64,000 nt of DNA from Snuella sedimenti (lineage in GTDB: Bacteria; Bacteroidota; Bacteroidia; Flavobacteriales; Flavobacteriaceae), in the NCBI RefSeq assembly GCF_016428595.1, contig NZ_JAELVQ010000008.1, forward strand, positions 62,001-126,000, given 5' to 3'. The notes under the pieces are model-generated. The model saw only the letters and a list, made by a program, of their open reading frames with translations, did no database searches and was not told the DNA's origin. Each line of letters opens with the position of its first letter. Within the stretch, counting starts at the first letter, position 1. Of this stretch, positions 29,072-38,051 are shown in pieces. A program made the position numbers and the translations under genes.

Positions 29072-32000
29072 CTATAGCTTCTCCAACTTTAATTTTTTAG
29101 AAAAACCGTTTACACACTCTAAAGTAATGCGTGTACTATCACCAGAATTATCTATAACCATTGTTGCCTCCTTGTCAATCGCATTCCATTTGCCTTCCAA
29201 TGTTATGGTAAGCAGTACAGGTGTGCTATAATTTTTATACTTACCTTTTTCGTTAACTGGGAAATTCAAATCGGGCTGTACTGCGCTGATGGTTAAATTA
29301 TCCGAGGTACCCCTACGGATCATAACCAAAGAAGGCTCCGATACTTCTTTTAACAAATCATTTTGCAAACTTTTATTTGCTTCAAAGACCACATATCCTG
29401 TAGTATTTGTTTCATTATCCAAGACAATATGAGCTATACTATCTGCTCTTAAAATAGTATATGAATTATCATTTAACGCTGTTTTCCCAAAGTGTTTCAA
29501 ATCATCTTCGTTCAAACTCGGATAAATAACATATTGGTAATTTGCCTGTTGCGGCGACTTACCATGATCTATCCAGGCAGCTGCATAGTCTCCTTTTGTC
29601 CCTTTAACGCCTTTGCCCTTAGGATTCATTTTTCCCGTACGGAGAGAGTATTTATTATGATAGGAATACTGCTCCTCTTTTTTAATTTGTACTAGGGTAT
29701 TGGACAAGACAAAATACCCATTTCTATATGGATCTATTAGCCACTGTCCTGATTTAACATTTGGTATTAATTCTGTTTTATAAGGAAACTTTGTAATCGT
29801 TCCTGATGATGTATAGACAGGCGCTTTCGTATTTTCTAAAAACGATTGAAATAAAGTTGTTTGCGTAGGGTTCTCGGTATCAATACTAGAAATATCCGTT
29901 CCAATACAAATTAATTTACTTCCATAAGAGAACACCGATTTCTTTGCCTTTAATTTTCCTGGAAAACCAACTTTAGTTTCTGGTCCATCTGCATTCGATC
30001 CTTTTCCTTCGTTAAGGATCATTCCAAAAACACCATTCTCATCCAGTTCGACAGCTCCGGCAAAAGTCTCATCAGACCTAAACATGATAAGAGGCATTTC
30101 GGTTTCCAATTGTTCAAAGGGTAAGTAAATAATAGTTCCTCCCGGATAGCGATTCCAATCCCATCCCTCCTGGCGAAAACCACTTCCTTCTTCTCCTTTA
30201 CTGTTTAATAATTGTATGGTTCCGTTTGCCGGATACCTGCCATACCTGTTCTCATCCACATAAATTTCGGATGCCCAAACATACTTGCTATAGCCTTTAA
30301 TAATAGCTGCCCAATTAGACCTCCTGTGTATAGACGTTGCCGCATAGGGTAATGTATAATATCCAGACAAGCGCTCTTTTTGTATACCATTAACGTTGGT
30401 GAAAAGTGCACTGTTAAGCATATCGTCCTTTCCCCAAAGCCTTAAATAGGCAGCTGCAACCTCTTTATCAATTTTTGAAGTCCCTTTAGGGTTTCCTGAA
30501 TGAGCCATTAACAAATATTGCTCCTTTAAGTCCTTTATACCGTTATTTTCCAAAGGATGTCTGCCCGCATTACCAAATCCCCAATTGTACAATTGACAAT
30601 ACACACGTGTCTTTAAAAATGCATTTTTAAAATTTCTGTGCCCTTCTGTTTTGATACGAAATCTGGTTCCCGATAGCGTTCTAATAATTTTAGGAACCGA
30701 TCGGAAAGCACCTATGCCATAGGCTGGATAATGCCCGTTGTGATGCCAAGACGTCCCATCTACTTTAAATCCCCATTCTTCATTTTGTTGCGCTAAAACA
30801 ACCGATATATAGTTGGAATAGGCTTTTAGTAATGCGGCTTGTTTTTCTTGACTATCAAACAAAAAAATCAACATTAAGTGGTAGTAGGATTGTGTGTTTA
30901 AGTAATCAATATTTACATGAAATTCTTTTTCATCTCCTAGCACCATTCCTAGGTTAAACAACCAATGTAGACTTGCTCCTACATCGTTTAGCAAACCTTC
31001 CTTAAATAGCAACTGTCGCATCGTAAAGAAGGCTTCGGTAATGTCCCTAACACTATATCCTATATGATGCCTAGTCCCTCCGGAAGTTCCCGCCTGCCAA
31101 CCTTGATCTAAATAATACCTAGTCCCTGTTAAAAACATTGTTTCAATTTCCTTTTTTTCTTCAGGGTTGGCCCTATCGTGAAAATTAGCCAGTTTTTTTA
31201 ATACCTTTCCAAGATCTTGAACTTTATTAAACTTCGTTCCTTGTTGCTTTTTATCTATGTATTCCTGTTTTAATTGAAATGTTAGTGGTGGTCCGGTAAC
31301 GGAAGTTCCTTGATCTTTTATCTTAAGGTTTTGAAATAGTTCCCTTAACGTATTTATATATACTTTATACTTTTTATCGATCGTAAGGTCATCATCTATC
31401 AGTTTTTCAAACTTTTTTAAGTCCATTCTAATTGCCATAGAAATTGGCTCTGGCTTTAAATTTTGAATCCTGTCGTAATGTTGAATCATTGGCATCCAAT
31501 GATCCTTTTCCGGTTGTTGCCCTTCCTTAATGAATGGCACTATAAGATCCGGATATTGATGTCTATCGTCTTGAAATTGCGAAAAAATTATATCATCGAA
31601 AAATAATTTTCCACTGGAAGCTGATGTTGTAATTCTAAAATAATCATAATCTACAGCCTCTCCTTTTTGGGGTGCATTGCCTTTCATTTCATAAAACGGT
31701 ACCCATATACGCCGCCACCCCTTAAATGAAAGATCTATATCAAACCACACTTGTTGACTGCCTTCTTTTTCAAAAGAGATTGTTATTTTTCCTTCCTGCG
31801 GCATCTCACTATATATAGACATGTGGAGCGTTGGACTTGCCGGAAAGTGGTCTCCGTATGACAAAGGACTTTCTGGACGTGATAAAATTTTAAAATTTGA
31901 TGTTCCAAAAAAGCTGTCTCCATTCCAATCCCATTGCAACGATGTTTTTCCAAACCTTTGATGGGCATCACTTATAGACAAATGGCTAGCTTCAGCTTTA

Positions 32001-32167
32001 TCGTAGTTCTCCAACACTGTTTCAGATTCGAATGACTCTACTGCCGGCTTTACCGTTTTCTGGGCTTGCATTGTAAAAACAACCAAGAAAACTAACATTA
32101 CCATCCCACTTTTAATATTAACCAAGGAGGCTTGCTCTGTATCCAAATAAATCGATAATTTTCTCAT
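29072..32167 (-). CDS. PL8 chondroitin ABC lyase-like polysaccharide lyase
   Basis: A 1031-residue secreted lyase. After a signal peptide (core MVMLVFLVVFTMQAQ, so M22 at 32104 is an alternative start) comes a jelly-roll Lyase_N-type domain (about 45-200), an alpha-toroid catalytic domain (about 230-590) and PL8 beta-sandwich domains. In the segment GTSWHHNGHYPAYG, H476 and Y483 have the spacing of the catalytic His/Tyr pair of Proteus chondroitinase ABC, and R536 in GRHPL fits the conserved Arg. PL8 enzymes cleave chondroitin/dermatan sulfate or hyaluronan by beta-elimination, giving unsaturated uronates, the substrate of the GH88 encoded upstream. The Lyase_N domain favours the ABC-lyase branch. 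Confidence 0.9.
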   Translation of the reverse strand: MRKLSIYLDTEQASLVNIKSGMVMLVFLVVFTMQAQKTVKPAVESFESETVLENYDKAEASHLSISDAHQRFGKTSLQWDWNGDSFFGTSNFKILSRPESPLSYGDHFPASPTLHMSIYSEMPQEGKITISFEKEGSQQVWFDIDLSFKGWRRIWVPFYEMKGNAPQKGEAVDYDYFRITTSASSGKLFFDDIIFSQFQDDRHQYPDLIVPFIKEGQQPEKDHWMPMIQHYDRIQNLKPEPISMAIRMDLKKFEKLIDDDLTIDKKYKVYINTLRELFQNLKIKDQGTSVTGPPLTFQLKQEYIDKKQQGTKFNKVQDLGKVLKKLANFHDRANPEEKKEIETMFLTGTRYYLDQGWQAGTSGGTRHHIGYSVRDITEAFFTMRQLLFKEGLLNDVGASLHWLFNLGMVLGDEKEFHVNIDYLNTQSYYHLMLIFLFDSQEKQAALLKAYSNYISVVLAQQNEEWGFKVDGTSWHHNGHYPAYGIGAFRSVPKIIRTLSGTRFRIKTEGHRNFKNAFLKTRVYCQLYNWGFGNAGRHPLENNGIKDLKEQYLLMAHSGNPKGTSKIDKEVAAAYLRLWGKDDMLNSALFTNVNGIQKERLSGYYTLPYAATSIHRRSNWAAIIKGYSKYVWASEIYVDENRYGRYPANGTIQLLNSKGEEGSGFRQEGWDWNRYPGGTIIYLPFEQLETEMPLIMFRSDETFAGAVELDENGVFGMILNEGKGSNADGPETKVGFPGKLKAKKSVFSYGSKLICIGTDISSIDTENPTQTTLFQSFLENTKAPVYTSSGTITKFPYKTELIPNVKSGQWLIDPYRNGYFVLSNTLVQIKKEEQYSYHNKYSLRTGKMNPKGKGVKGTKGDYAAAWIDHGKSPQQANYQYVIYPSLNEDDLKHFGKTALNDNSYTILRADSIAHIVLDNETNTTGYVVFEANKSLQNDLLKEVSEPSLVMIRRGTSDNLTISAVQPDLNFPVNEKGKYKNYSTPVLLTITLEGKWNAIDKEATMVIDNSGDSTRITLECVNGFSKKLKLEKL

Positions 32168-32406
32168 ATTTTAAATTCTTAAATATAGTCGAATAGCTGT
32201 TCTAAAAAAGGGAAATGAATATTCATTATTTTATATTTTCACATCTCCCATTTTATTCATATATACATATTTTCAAATTTTTGTATTCATCAATCTTCGA
32301 TTTCACGGGAATGATAATTTCAACGGAAACCCCGACGCAGCGCCTCGAGAAATTCTTTATATTAATAAAAGTCAAAAGACCAATACCAAATTGGCATTAA
32401 AGACAA

Positions 32407-33168
32407 CTATTTTTCTACCCTAGTAAGTTTGGTGCCTTTTATTTCCCAATCTTTAAACCAAACGCTCTTGGTTCGGTTTACCTTATTTCTTTCTGTGTTT
32501 TCAAAATTGCTTACTAAAACCAAACTTCCCTCCGATAATAATTTTTGGGAAACATTCTTCTTAGAAATGTTAGCCAATATTTTACCTGTTTCTATATTGC
32601 TTAGGGAGAGATCTATAATATAACTACCTTCAACAAAGCTTATATTAACTTTTAAATCCACCCCTTTATCCAATACTTGCAAAACATCTTGATTTTTATG
32701 ATTCGGACTTGGTTCTCCTATGAATAAAGTTCCATTAGTACACACTCCCAAATTAATACCATCACTCAAAGTAGTATTATCGTTATCATCATTAAGCTTC
32801 CGTTTTGAACCAATACTAAAACCAGCCCAATTATTATTAAGATAGGAAACGTCTTTATTAAAAAAGCCTAGGCGTACTTTCATTTCCAAATAGCCTTCCT
32901 GCTTGTTTAATCTTCTTGATAACAAATAAATATTTCTGTAATCATCACTTACTAAACATTCCAACCGATTATCCGATATGTACCAATCTTGCAAAGAATT
33001 TGACCAATATTGAGCCCCTATCGAAGTAACGTTTCCATCATTACTCTTAAAATGGCTTTTAAAGATTGCTTCATTATCTGCTTTTGACTGACAACTAAAA
33101 AGGATAAGCAAAACACAAAAACCGTAGCAAAAGGCTTTAATAAAACATCTATTATTCTTTACTCTCAT
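32407..33168 (-). CDS. Lipoprotein of unknown function, predicted beta-sandwich
   Basis: A 253-residue lipoprotein with lipobox LFSC (Cys26). The mature part is beta-rich with Trp and Gly spacing typical of concanavalin-like or 3-keto-disaccharide-hydrolase-type sandwiches (YWSNSLQDWYISDNRLEC, YLLSRRLNKQEGYLEMKVRL, NNWAGFSIGSK, WFKDWEIKGTKL). I do not recognise a named family. The start lies 21 bp after the second sulfatase, so it is probably in the GH88-sulfatase transcript. Glycan binding in the periplasm is a plausible but unproven role. Confidence 0.65.
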   Translation of the reverse strand: MRVKNNRCFIKAFCYGFCVLLILFSCQSKADNEAIFKSHFKSNDGNVTSIGAQYWSNSLQDWYISDNRLECLVSDDYRNIYLLSRRLNKQEGYLEMKVRLGFFNKDVSYLNNNWAGFSIGSKRKLNDDNDNTTLSDGINLGVCTNGTLFIGEPSPNHKNQDVLQVLDKGVDLKVNISFVEGSYIIDLSLSNIETGKILANISKKNVSQKLLSEGSLVLVSNFENTERNKVNRTKSVWFKDWEIKGTKLTRVEK

Positions 33169-33189
33169 ACTGTAATCGCCAATACGTAA

Positions 33190-34692
33190 TTACTCTTTCT
33201 CTTGTAACCCTGTAAAATATGTGAGCCAAGGGTCCTGCTTTTCTGTTAGCAACTTAATAAGCTTTGCATGTAATGCCTCTTCCATGTCCAAAGCCTCTCC
33301 TATAATATTGGTTTGCTGATAAGGATCTTCTACATTGTTATAGAGAAGCTTACGTATTTGGTTGTTATCATCAATGGTTATAACATAGGTATGGGTAAGG
33401 GTTTTTATGCCCCGATGCCCCGATTCTGGACGCCCTTCTTTTATATAGTAATACAATGCTGCTTCGGGCTTTTCTCCTTTGCCTTCAAGTATCACAGATG
33501 ATAAATCATTTCCATCTAAATCTGTTGGAATCCCTTCTGTTGTACCCATCATATTCAATAAGGTGGGCATGACATCGGGTACACTTAAAAGTAGGTCACT
33601 TTTTTGTCCTCCCCTTATTTTTTTTGGCCATCTCACTATAAAGGGTACATTCATGGCTTCATCGTACCAAATATTTTTTGACATCAAACCATGGCTACCC
33701 ATCATTTCTCCATGATCTGAAGTTATTACAACAATCGTGTTTTCATCTAAGCCCTGTTCTTTTAAAGCCTTTAAAACACGACCTATTTGCTCATCTACTC
33801 CAGTGATCATGGCAAAATAATTCATGACGTGTTCTTTGGCCAAATGGGTACGATTTCGAGTTGCCCCATTATGAAAAGCAAGCGCTTCGGCTTTTGTTTC
33901 CAAATCGACGTTATCCCTTACCAATAATGCTTCCAAAGTTTTGTCTTTATAAGAAGCTGCATATTTTTCCGGCACATATTGGTATGGTGGGTGTGGTGGG
34001 TTTACAGACCAAAAAAGGGCAAATGGCTTATCTTTACTTCTAGTCTTTTCTGAAGGATTCTTTATATAATCGATTATAACATCGGCCTCGTGTTTTGCCG
34101 ACCATTCTTCAATATAAGTTACTTCATTTTCTTTGGCATCATTAATCCAATAATGCGGCGTGTTATGTTGGTCGAATGTCCCATAGGAGTACCAAAAGTT
34201 AAAACCATGTCGAAACTCCTTCGGTGTATAAGCATCCCAAAGTACCGAATCCTTACCAGGTATTGGTGAGGGCGATGTTAGGTGTAACTTTCCCACATAA
34301 CCAGCATCGTATCCGTTCTTAACCAAAACATCGGAAAAACTAACATCCTCCTTTTGCCAAGAGTTATTAAACTTATATCTATTAGAATTACTATTGCTTA
34401 ATACTGAGTTATTATAAGGTAATTTACCTGTCATTAGCATCCCACGATAAGGGCTACACAAGGGATAATTACTAACAGCATTAGATAAAATCATACCTTC
34501 CCTTGCTAATTGATCCATATTTGGTGTATAAACCGGATCTTGATTATTAATACCAATTCCTGCATTCCTTAACTGATCTGGAAAGATAAACAGGAGATTA
34601 GGTTGCTTACTTTTGATTTCTTTGGATGTTGATTGGCATGAAACAAAAGCAACAACTATACATAAGCAATATAAAACCTTAATATTATTCAT
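33190..34692 (-). CDS. Sulfatase (family S1), lipoprotein
   Basis: A 500-residue sulfatase with lipobox FVSC (Cys19). The first metal-site segment is NLLFIFPDQLRNAG (Asp-Gln in place of the commoner Asp-Asp), and the formylglycine motif is C79-S-P-Y-R in YPLCSPYRGMLMTG. GYVGKLHL and ITSDHGEMMGSHG supply further catalytic residues. It overlaps the end of the GH88 gene by 8 bp, indicating translational coupling, so it probably removes sulfate from unsaturated disaccharides before or after GH88 action. The exact position cleaved cannot be told from sequence inspection. It belongs to a different S1 branch from the sulfatase at 25621. Confidence 0.92.
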   Translation of the reverse strand: MNNIKVLYCLCIVVAFVSCQSTSKEIKSKQPNLLFIFPDQLRNAGIGINNQDPVYTPNMDQLAREGMILSNAVSNYPLCSPYRGMLMTGKLPYNNSVLSNSNSNRYKFNNSWQKEDVSFSDVLVKNGYDAGYVGKLHLTSPSPIPGKDSVLWDAYTPKEFRHGFNFWYSYGTFDQHNTPHYWINDAKENEVTYIEEWSAKHEADVIIDYIKNPSEKTRSKDKPFALFWSVNPPHPPYQYVPEKYAASYKDKTLEALLVRDNVDLETKAEALAFHNGATRNRTHLAKEHVMNYFAMITGVDEQIGRVLKALKEQGLDENTIVVITSDHGEMMGSHGLMSKNIWYDEAMNVPFIVRWPKKIRGGQKSDLLLSVPDVMPTLLNMMGTTEGIPTDLDGNDLSSVILEGKGEKPEAALYYYIKEGRPESGHRGIKTLTHTYVITIDDNNQIRKLLYNNVEDPYQQTNIIGEALDMEEALHAKLIKLLTEKQDPWLTYFTGLQEKE

Positions 34693-35968
34693 CTGCTAAA
34701 TTGTTTGCCATGATTTGCTTTAATCTCGATAATGCTTCAATATAATAATAGTCTGCGTAAATCAATGCCACGTCAATTTCATGCCCTAAGGATTTTGCTC
34801 CTGTTGAATGCAATAAAAACGAATCTGCCTTACCAACTCCCGTATAGGCTTCAGAATTTAAAGACTCCAACATTTTTATAGCAGCATTGTAGTAACGCTC
34901 TTTATCGGTTTGGTTATCCATATAGGTACTTAGCTCCAACAAAGCAGAGGCTACAACTGCTGCTGCCGAGGCATCTTTTTCCTCCTTGGGGTCGTCTTGA
35001 ACGTCGAAATCCCAACAAGGCACATAATCTTCGGGTAACAAAGACAGGTACTTATCCGTTATTTTTTTTGCAAAATCCAAAAACTTCGTATCCTTCGTTT
35101 CCCTATACACCAAGGTATAACCATAAATTCCCCAGGCTTGTCCCCTAGACCACCTACTATTATCTGCATAACCTTGTTTTGTATGTTTATTAATCACATC
35201 ACCTGTTATGGAATCGTACTCCAAAACATGCCAAGACGTATAATCGTCCCTAAAATGATTTTTCATAGTAGTTTCGGCATGCTTTACCGCTATATTATAA
35301 AATTCTTGATCGCCTCCATTTTTAGCAGCCCAAAACAACAACTCTAAGTTAAGCATATTATCTATTATGGTAATATGCTGTTGCCACCTTGGGTGCATTT
35401 TATTTGACCAAGACTTAATAGTGCCCACATTAGGATTAAAACGACTTGCCAATGAAGCGGCCGATGTTAATAGTATATCTTTATATGCTTCCTTTTTCCC
35501 TATAATATAACCATTACCGTAAGCAGGAAACATCATAAATCCAATATCATGATGCTCTGTGATGGTTTTAAAATCTTCAAAAACCTCTGTACGCTTTATA
35601 GCTTCGGCTTCCCATTTTTTATTTTGGGTAAGATCGTACATGTACCATAAAATACCTGGATAAAAACCAGATGTCCATACCAAGCGGTCATTGGGTACTT
35701 CTTTCCATTCGGTTTCATTGGTTGCTATAAGCCTTGGATGTTTGGTAAGGTCGGTTAATTTAGGCACCGCAATTTCCAACTGTGATTCACAAGTCTTAAT
35801 TCCTGTATTTAAAATTAATCCGGCTTTATTTTTAGGAACTACTGTTGCGATTCCCTTTTTTTCAGAATTATTACAACCAAACAAGCACACTAAAAGAAAC
35901 CCAAAAAGAAGGTTCTTAAAATAGTTATCGTTTTTGATTAGACAGCGTGTGGTATTATACTTCATCAC
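34685..35968 (-). CDS. GH88 unsaturated glucuronyl hydrolase, lipoprotein
   Basis: A 427-residue GH88 enzyme with lipobox LFGC (Cys32). The two catalytic aspartates are visible: D141 in EHHDIGFMMFP and D203 in TIIDNMLNLELLFWAAKNGG. The aromatic motif DNSRWSRGQAWGIYGY is also conserved. GH88 hydrates the 4,5-double bond of unsaturated uronyl disaccharides made by lyases such as PL8, releasing 5-keto-4-deoxyuronate and an amino sugar. Its 3' end overlaps the sulfatase start by 8 bp. A 22-bp-period direct repeat like that before the third susC lies 82-118 bp upstream, suggesting control by the hybrid regulator. Confidence 0.93.
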   Translation of the reverse strand: MMKYNTTRCLIKNDNYFKNLLFGFLLVCLFGCNNSEKKGIATVVPKNKAGLILNTGIKTCESQLEIAVPKLTDLTKHPRLIATNETEWKEVPNDRLVWTSGFYPGILWYMYDLTQNKKWEAEAIKRTEVFEDFKTITEHHDIGFMMFPAYGNGYIIGKKEAYKDILLTSAASLASRFNPNVGTIKSWSNKMHPRWQQHITIIDNMLNLELLFWAAKNGGDQEFYNIAVKHAETTMKNHFRDDYTSWHVLEYDSITGDVINKHTKQGYADNSRWSRGQAWGIYGYTLVYRETKDTKFLDFAKKITDKYLSLLPEDYVPCWDFDVQDDPKEEKDASAAAVVASALLELSTYMDNQTDKERYYNAAIKMLESLNSEAYTGVGKADSFLLHSTGAKSLGHEIDVALIYADYYYIEALSRLKQIMANNLADE

Positions 35969-36049
35969 ATTATTTGTTGTTAAATTTTTAATAGTTTAAG
36001 CATGCATAAAAGCTCTGACCAAAATTACCAAAGCTCCTTCCTAAACTAA

Positions 36050-36086
36050 GAGGTATACAAGGTCTTTTGAAGGGTGTATTCTGGTC
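36050..36086 (-). promoter_or_regulatory. Direct-repeat regulator site upstream of GH88 operon
   Basis: On the minus strand two half-sites, GACCAGAATACACCC and GACCTTGTATACCTC, repeat with a 22-bp period. The same geometry occurs before the third susC and the discoidin gene. Location is 82-118 bp upstream of the GH88 ATG. Confidence 0.45.
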
Positions 36087-36317
36087 TTCTCCTAATATAT
36101 CAAGTCATTTTAACCAAATTATTTGGCTGTAGTTCTATAAGAAACCTTATTAACTAAGTTTTTAAACCCTCTTCCATTATTTAAAATATTAGGCTTGTAC
36201 TTCAAGAATATAATAATATGTTTTTTACATTTTCTAAGGAGAAATTTCACCCAAACTGTATCCTGTAATAAGACACAACGTAATAGAACAAACCAGACAT
36301 TGGAATTGAGATTAAAA

Positions 36318-36348
36318 ACACCTTGAGCATTTATTAAACTCAAGGTGT
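36318..36348 (-). terminator. Terminator after second susCD operon
   Basis: Arms ACACCTTGAG (36318-36327) and CTCAAGGTGT (36339-36348) around an 11-nt loop; on the minus strand the stem is followed by a run of T. It lies about 60 bp downstream of the susD stop. Confidence 0.82.
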
Positions 36349-36409
36349 CATGAAAAATCAAGTTAAAACAACTCAAAAACTATACTAAGTTATCTAAACA
36401 AAACAATGG

Positions 36410-38041
36410 TTAAAAACCAGGATTTTGAGGCTTTAAATTTGGATTCTTAGTTATTTCGTCTTGTGGAATAGGCAATAAATAGTTTTTATCTTGGAACACG
36501 TGTTGCGGTCTATTAATTTGAAAAATTTCGTATTCAAGTATTCCATCTTCGTTAACATCCTTCACTAACATACCATGAAACTTATTGCCATCCATAACAT
36601 CTTTTGCTATGCCCCATCTAATCATGTCGAAATACCTATGATTTTCAAAAGCCAGCTCTATGCGTCTCTCATGACGAATACGATCTCTCATATCGCTTTG
36701 TGACAACCCTGATGGTAAGCCAGGTAATCCTGCTCTATTTCTAAGCTGATCAATAGCATCGTAAACTGATGCATCTGGTCCAACAGCTTCATTTTGAGCT
36801 TCGGCATAATTCAATAAAATCTCACCCAATCTAAATTCCTTCCAACTTGTTCTACTTTGTAAATAGGTCTTCCCATCAATATCGGTTGCACTTTCATCAA
36901 TAAACTTTTTAAGGTAATACCCAGATTGGGTATGCAACCCCGTTTTTAATGGTGCATCTTCACCTCCAGGGTACAACAAGTCTAAAGTTTTTCCTTTTAA
37001 GAACGAACCATGGTATGCAATAGTAGCATAAAACCTTTTGTCCCTCCCCTCATAAGGGTTGTTTGGATCGTAACCAGATGCTGGGTCTGTTATAGGTAAC
37101 CCGGTGGCCGCCATTTCGTAGGCATCTACCATTTCTTGTGTTGGGTTGGTTTGTGATCCCCAATCTGCTCTTAGGCTAAAAGGTAAATTTAATAAGTCGA
37201 AATTATGCCCTTTTTGAGGGATTTTATTTTCTACTTCAAAAATAACTTCAGGATTACCTCCATAAGATTGGAACAATAGATCGTAATCTCCCTGTTGCAA
37301 ATTAAAACCAGCATCCATTACTTTTTTTGCCGATTCGGCTGCCTTAGCATAGTTTTTAGCGTATAGGTTCATACGGCTACTCAAGGCCCACACAGTTTCC
37401 CTGTTTACTCTTCCTCTTTCGCCTGCGGCATCAACATCGGCATGTGTTGGCAGTATGGTTGCTATTGCATCCAACTCTTCATCTATAAACTTATATATCT
37501 CTGCCCTAGGTGTTCTGGACAGCAACAAATCGTCATTTCCTGTTTGAGCCTTTAAAATTAAAGGCACACCGCCATAGCGTCTGGCTAAATCAAAATAAAA
37601 CCAAGCTCTTAAATATCTGGCTTCTGCGTTAACCCTTTCTCTAAACTCTTGCCGTAAAGGAGCTTCGGCCATACCCTCTATGATATTGTTTGCTCTTCTT
37701 ACACCTTTGTAAAGATGCCCCCAGTTATTCAAGGGGTTTCTATCGGGCGTTATAAGTCCTTTTGCTATAACTTTGTTAGACTCTATCCATCCACTTTTCG
37801 ATCTGGCCTCATCGGTAATAGAAGCCAACATAAAACGCCAGCCATAACCAGGAGAAACATCGCCATAGCCCTGTGGTAAAAAATCGTAAGCCCTATATAA
37901 AACGGCTAAAGTAAGTGCTTCGTCTTGAAATACTAAATCTGAGTTAAGGTCTGTTAAGGATCCTCTCTCGTTTAAAAAATCTTCACTACAACCAATTAAG
38001 GCTATAAAAGCTAACGAGAATAAAATTAAATACTTTTTCAT
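36410..38041 (-). CDS. SusD/RagB-family lipoprotein (locus 2)
   Basis: A 543-residue SusD from the ATG at 38041 (MKKYLILFSL); an earlier ATG at 38065 would overlap the end of susC. The lipobox is LIGC (Cys18), followed by SEDF, an acidic surface-export signal. The N-terminal SusD-like_3 TPR region (EARYLRAWFYFDLARRYGGVPL) and the C-terminal RagB domain (RHERRIELAFENHRYFDMIRWG) are both clear. It should form the ligand-capturing lid on the SusC encoded 10 bp upstream. A terminator follows. Confidence 0.95.
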   Translation of the reverse strand: MKKYLILFSLAFIALIGCSEDFLNERGSLTDLNSDLVFQDEALTLAVLYRAYDFLPQGYGDVSPGYGWRFMLASITDEARSKSGWIESNKVIAKGLITPDRNPLNNWGHLYKGVRRANNIIEGMAEAPLRQEFRERVNAEARYLRAWFYFDLARRYGGVPLILKAQTGNDDLLLSRTPRAEIYKFIDEELDAIATILPTHADVDAAGERGRVNRETVWALSSRMNLYAKNYAKAAESAKKVMDAGFNLQQGDYDLLFQSYGGNPEVIFEVENKIPQKGHNFDLLNLPFSLRADWGSQTNPTQEMVDAYEMAATGLPITDPASGYDPNNPYEGRDKRFYATIAYHGSFLKGKTLDLLYPGGEDAPLKTGLHTQSGYYLKKFIDESATDIDGKTYLQSRTSWKEFRLGEILLNYAEAQNEAVGPDASVYDAIDQLRNRAGLPGLPSGLSQSDMRDRIRHERRIELAFENHRYFDMIRWGIAKDVMDGNKFHGMLVKDVNEDGILEYEIFQINRPQHVFQDKNYLLPIPQDEITKNPNLKPQNPGF

Positions 38042-38051
38042 TTTCTTTTTT

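Larger units (their letters stand above)
35969..36409. other. Intergenic region between GH88 operon and second susD
   Basis: This gap of about 440 bp holds the proposed regulator site (36050-36086) and the terminator of the second susCD operon (36318-36348). The stretch 36090-36310 is AT-rich, with short accidental open frames only; I see no gene in it. Confidence 0.7.

Noticed and set aside
32168..32406. Possible gene or regulator repeat upstream of PL8
   Set aside because: Short open frames here give low-complexity products, and no 22-bp-period repeat like the HTCS-type sites was found.
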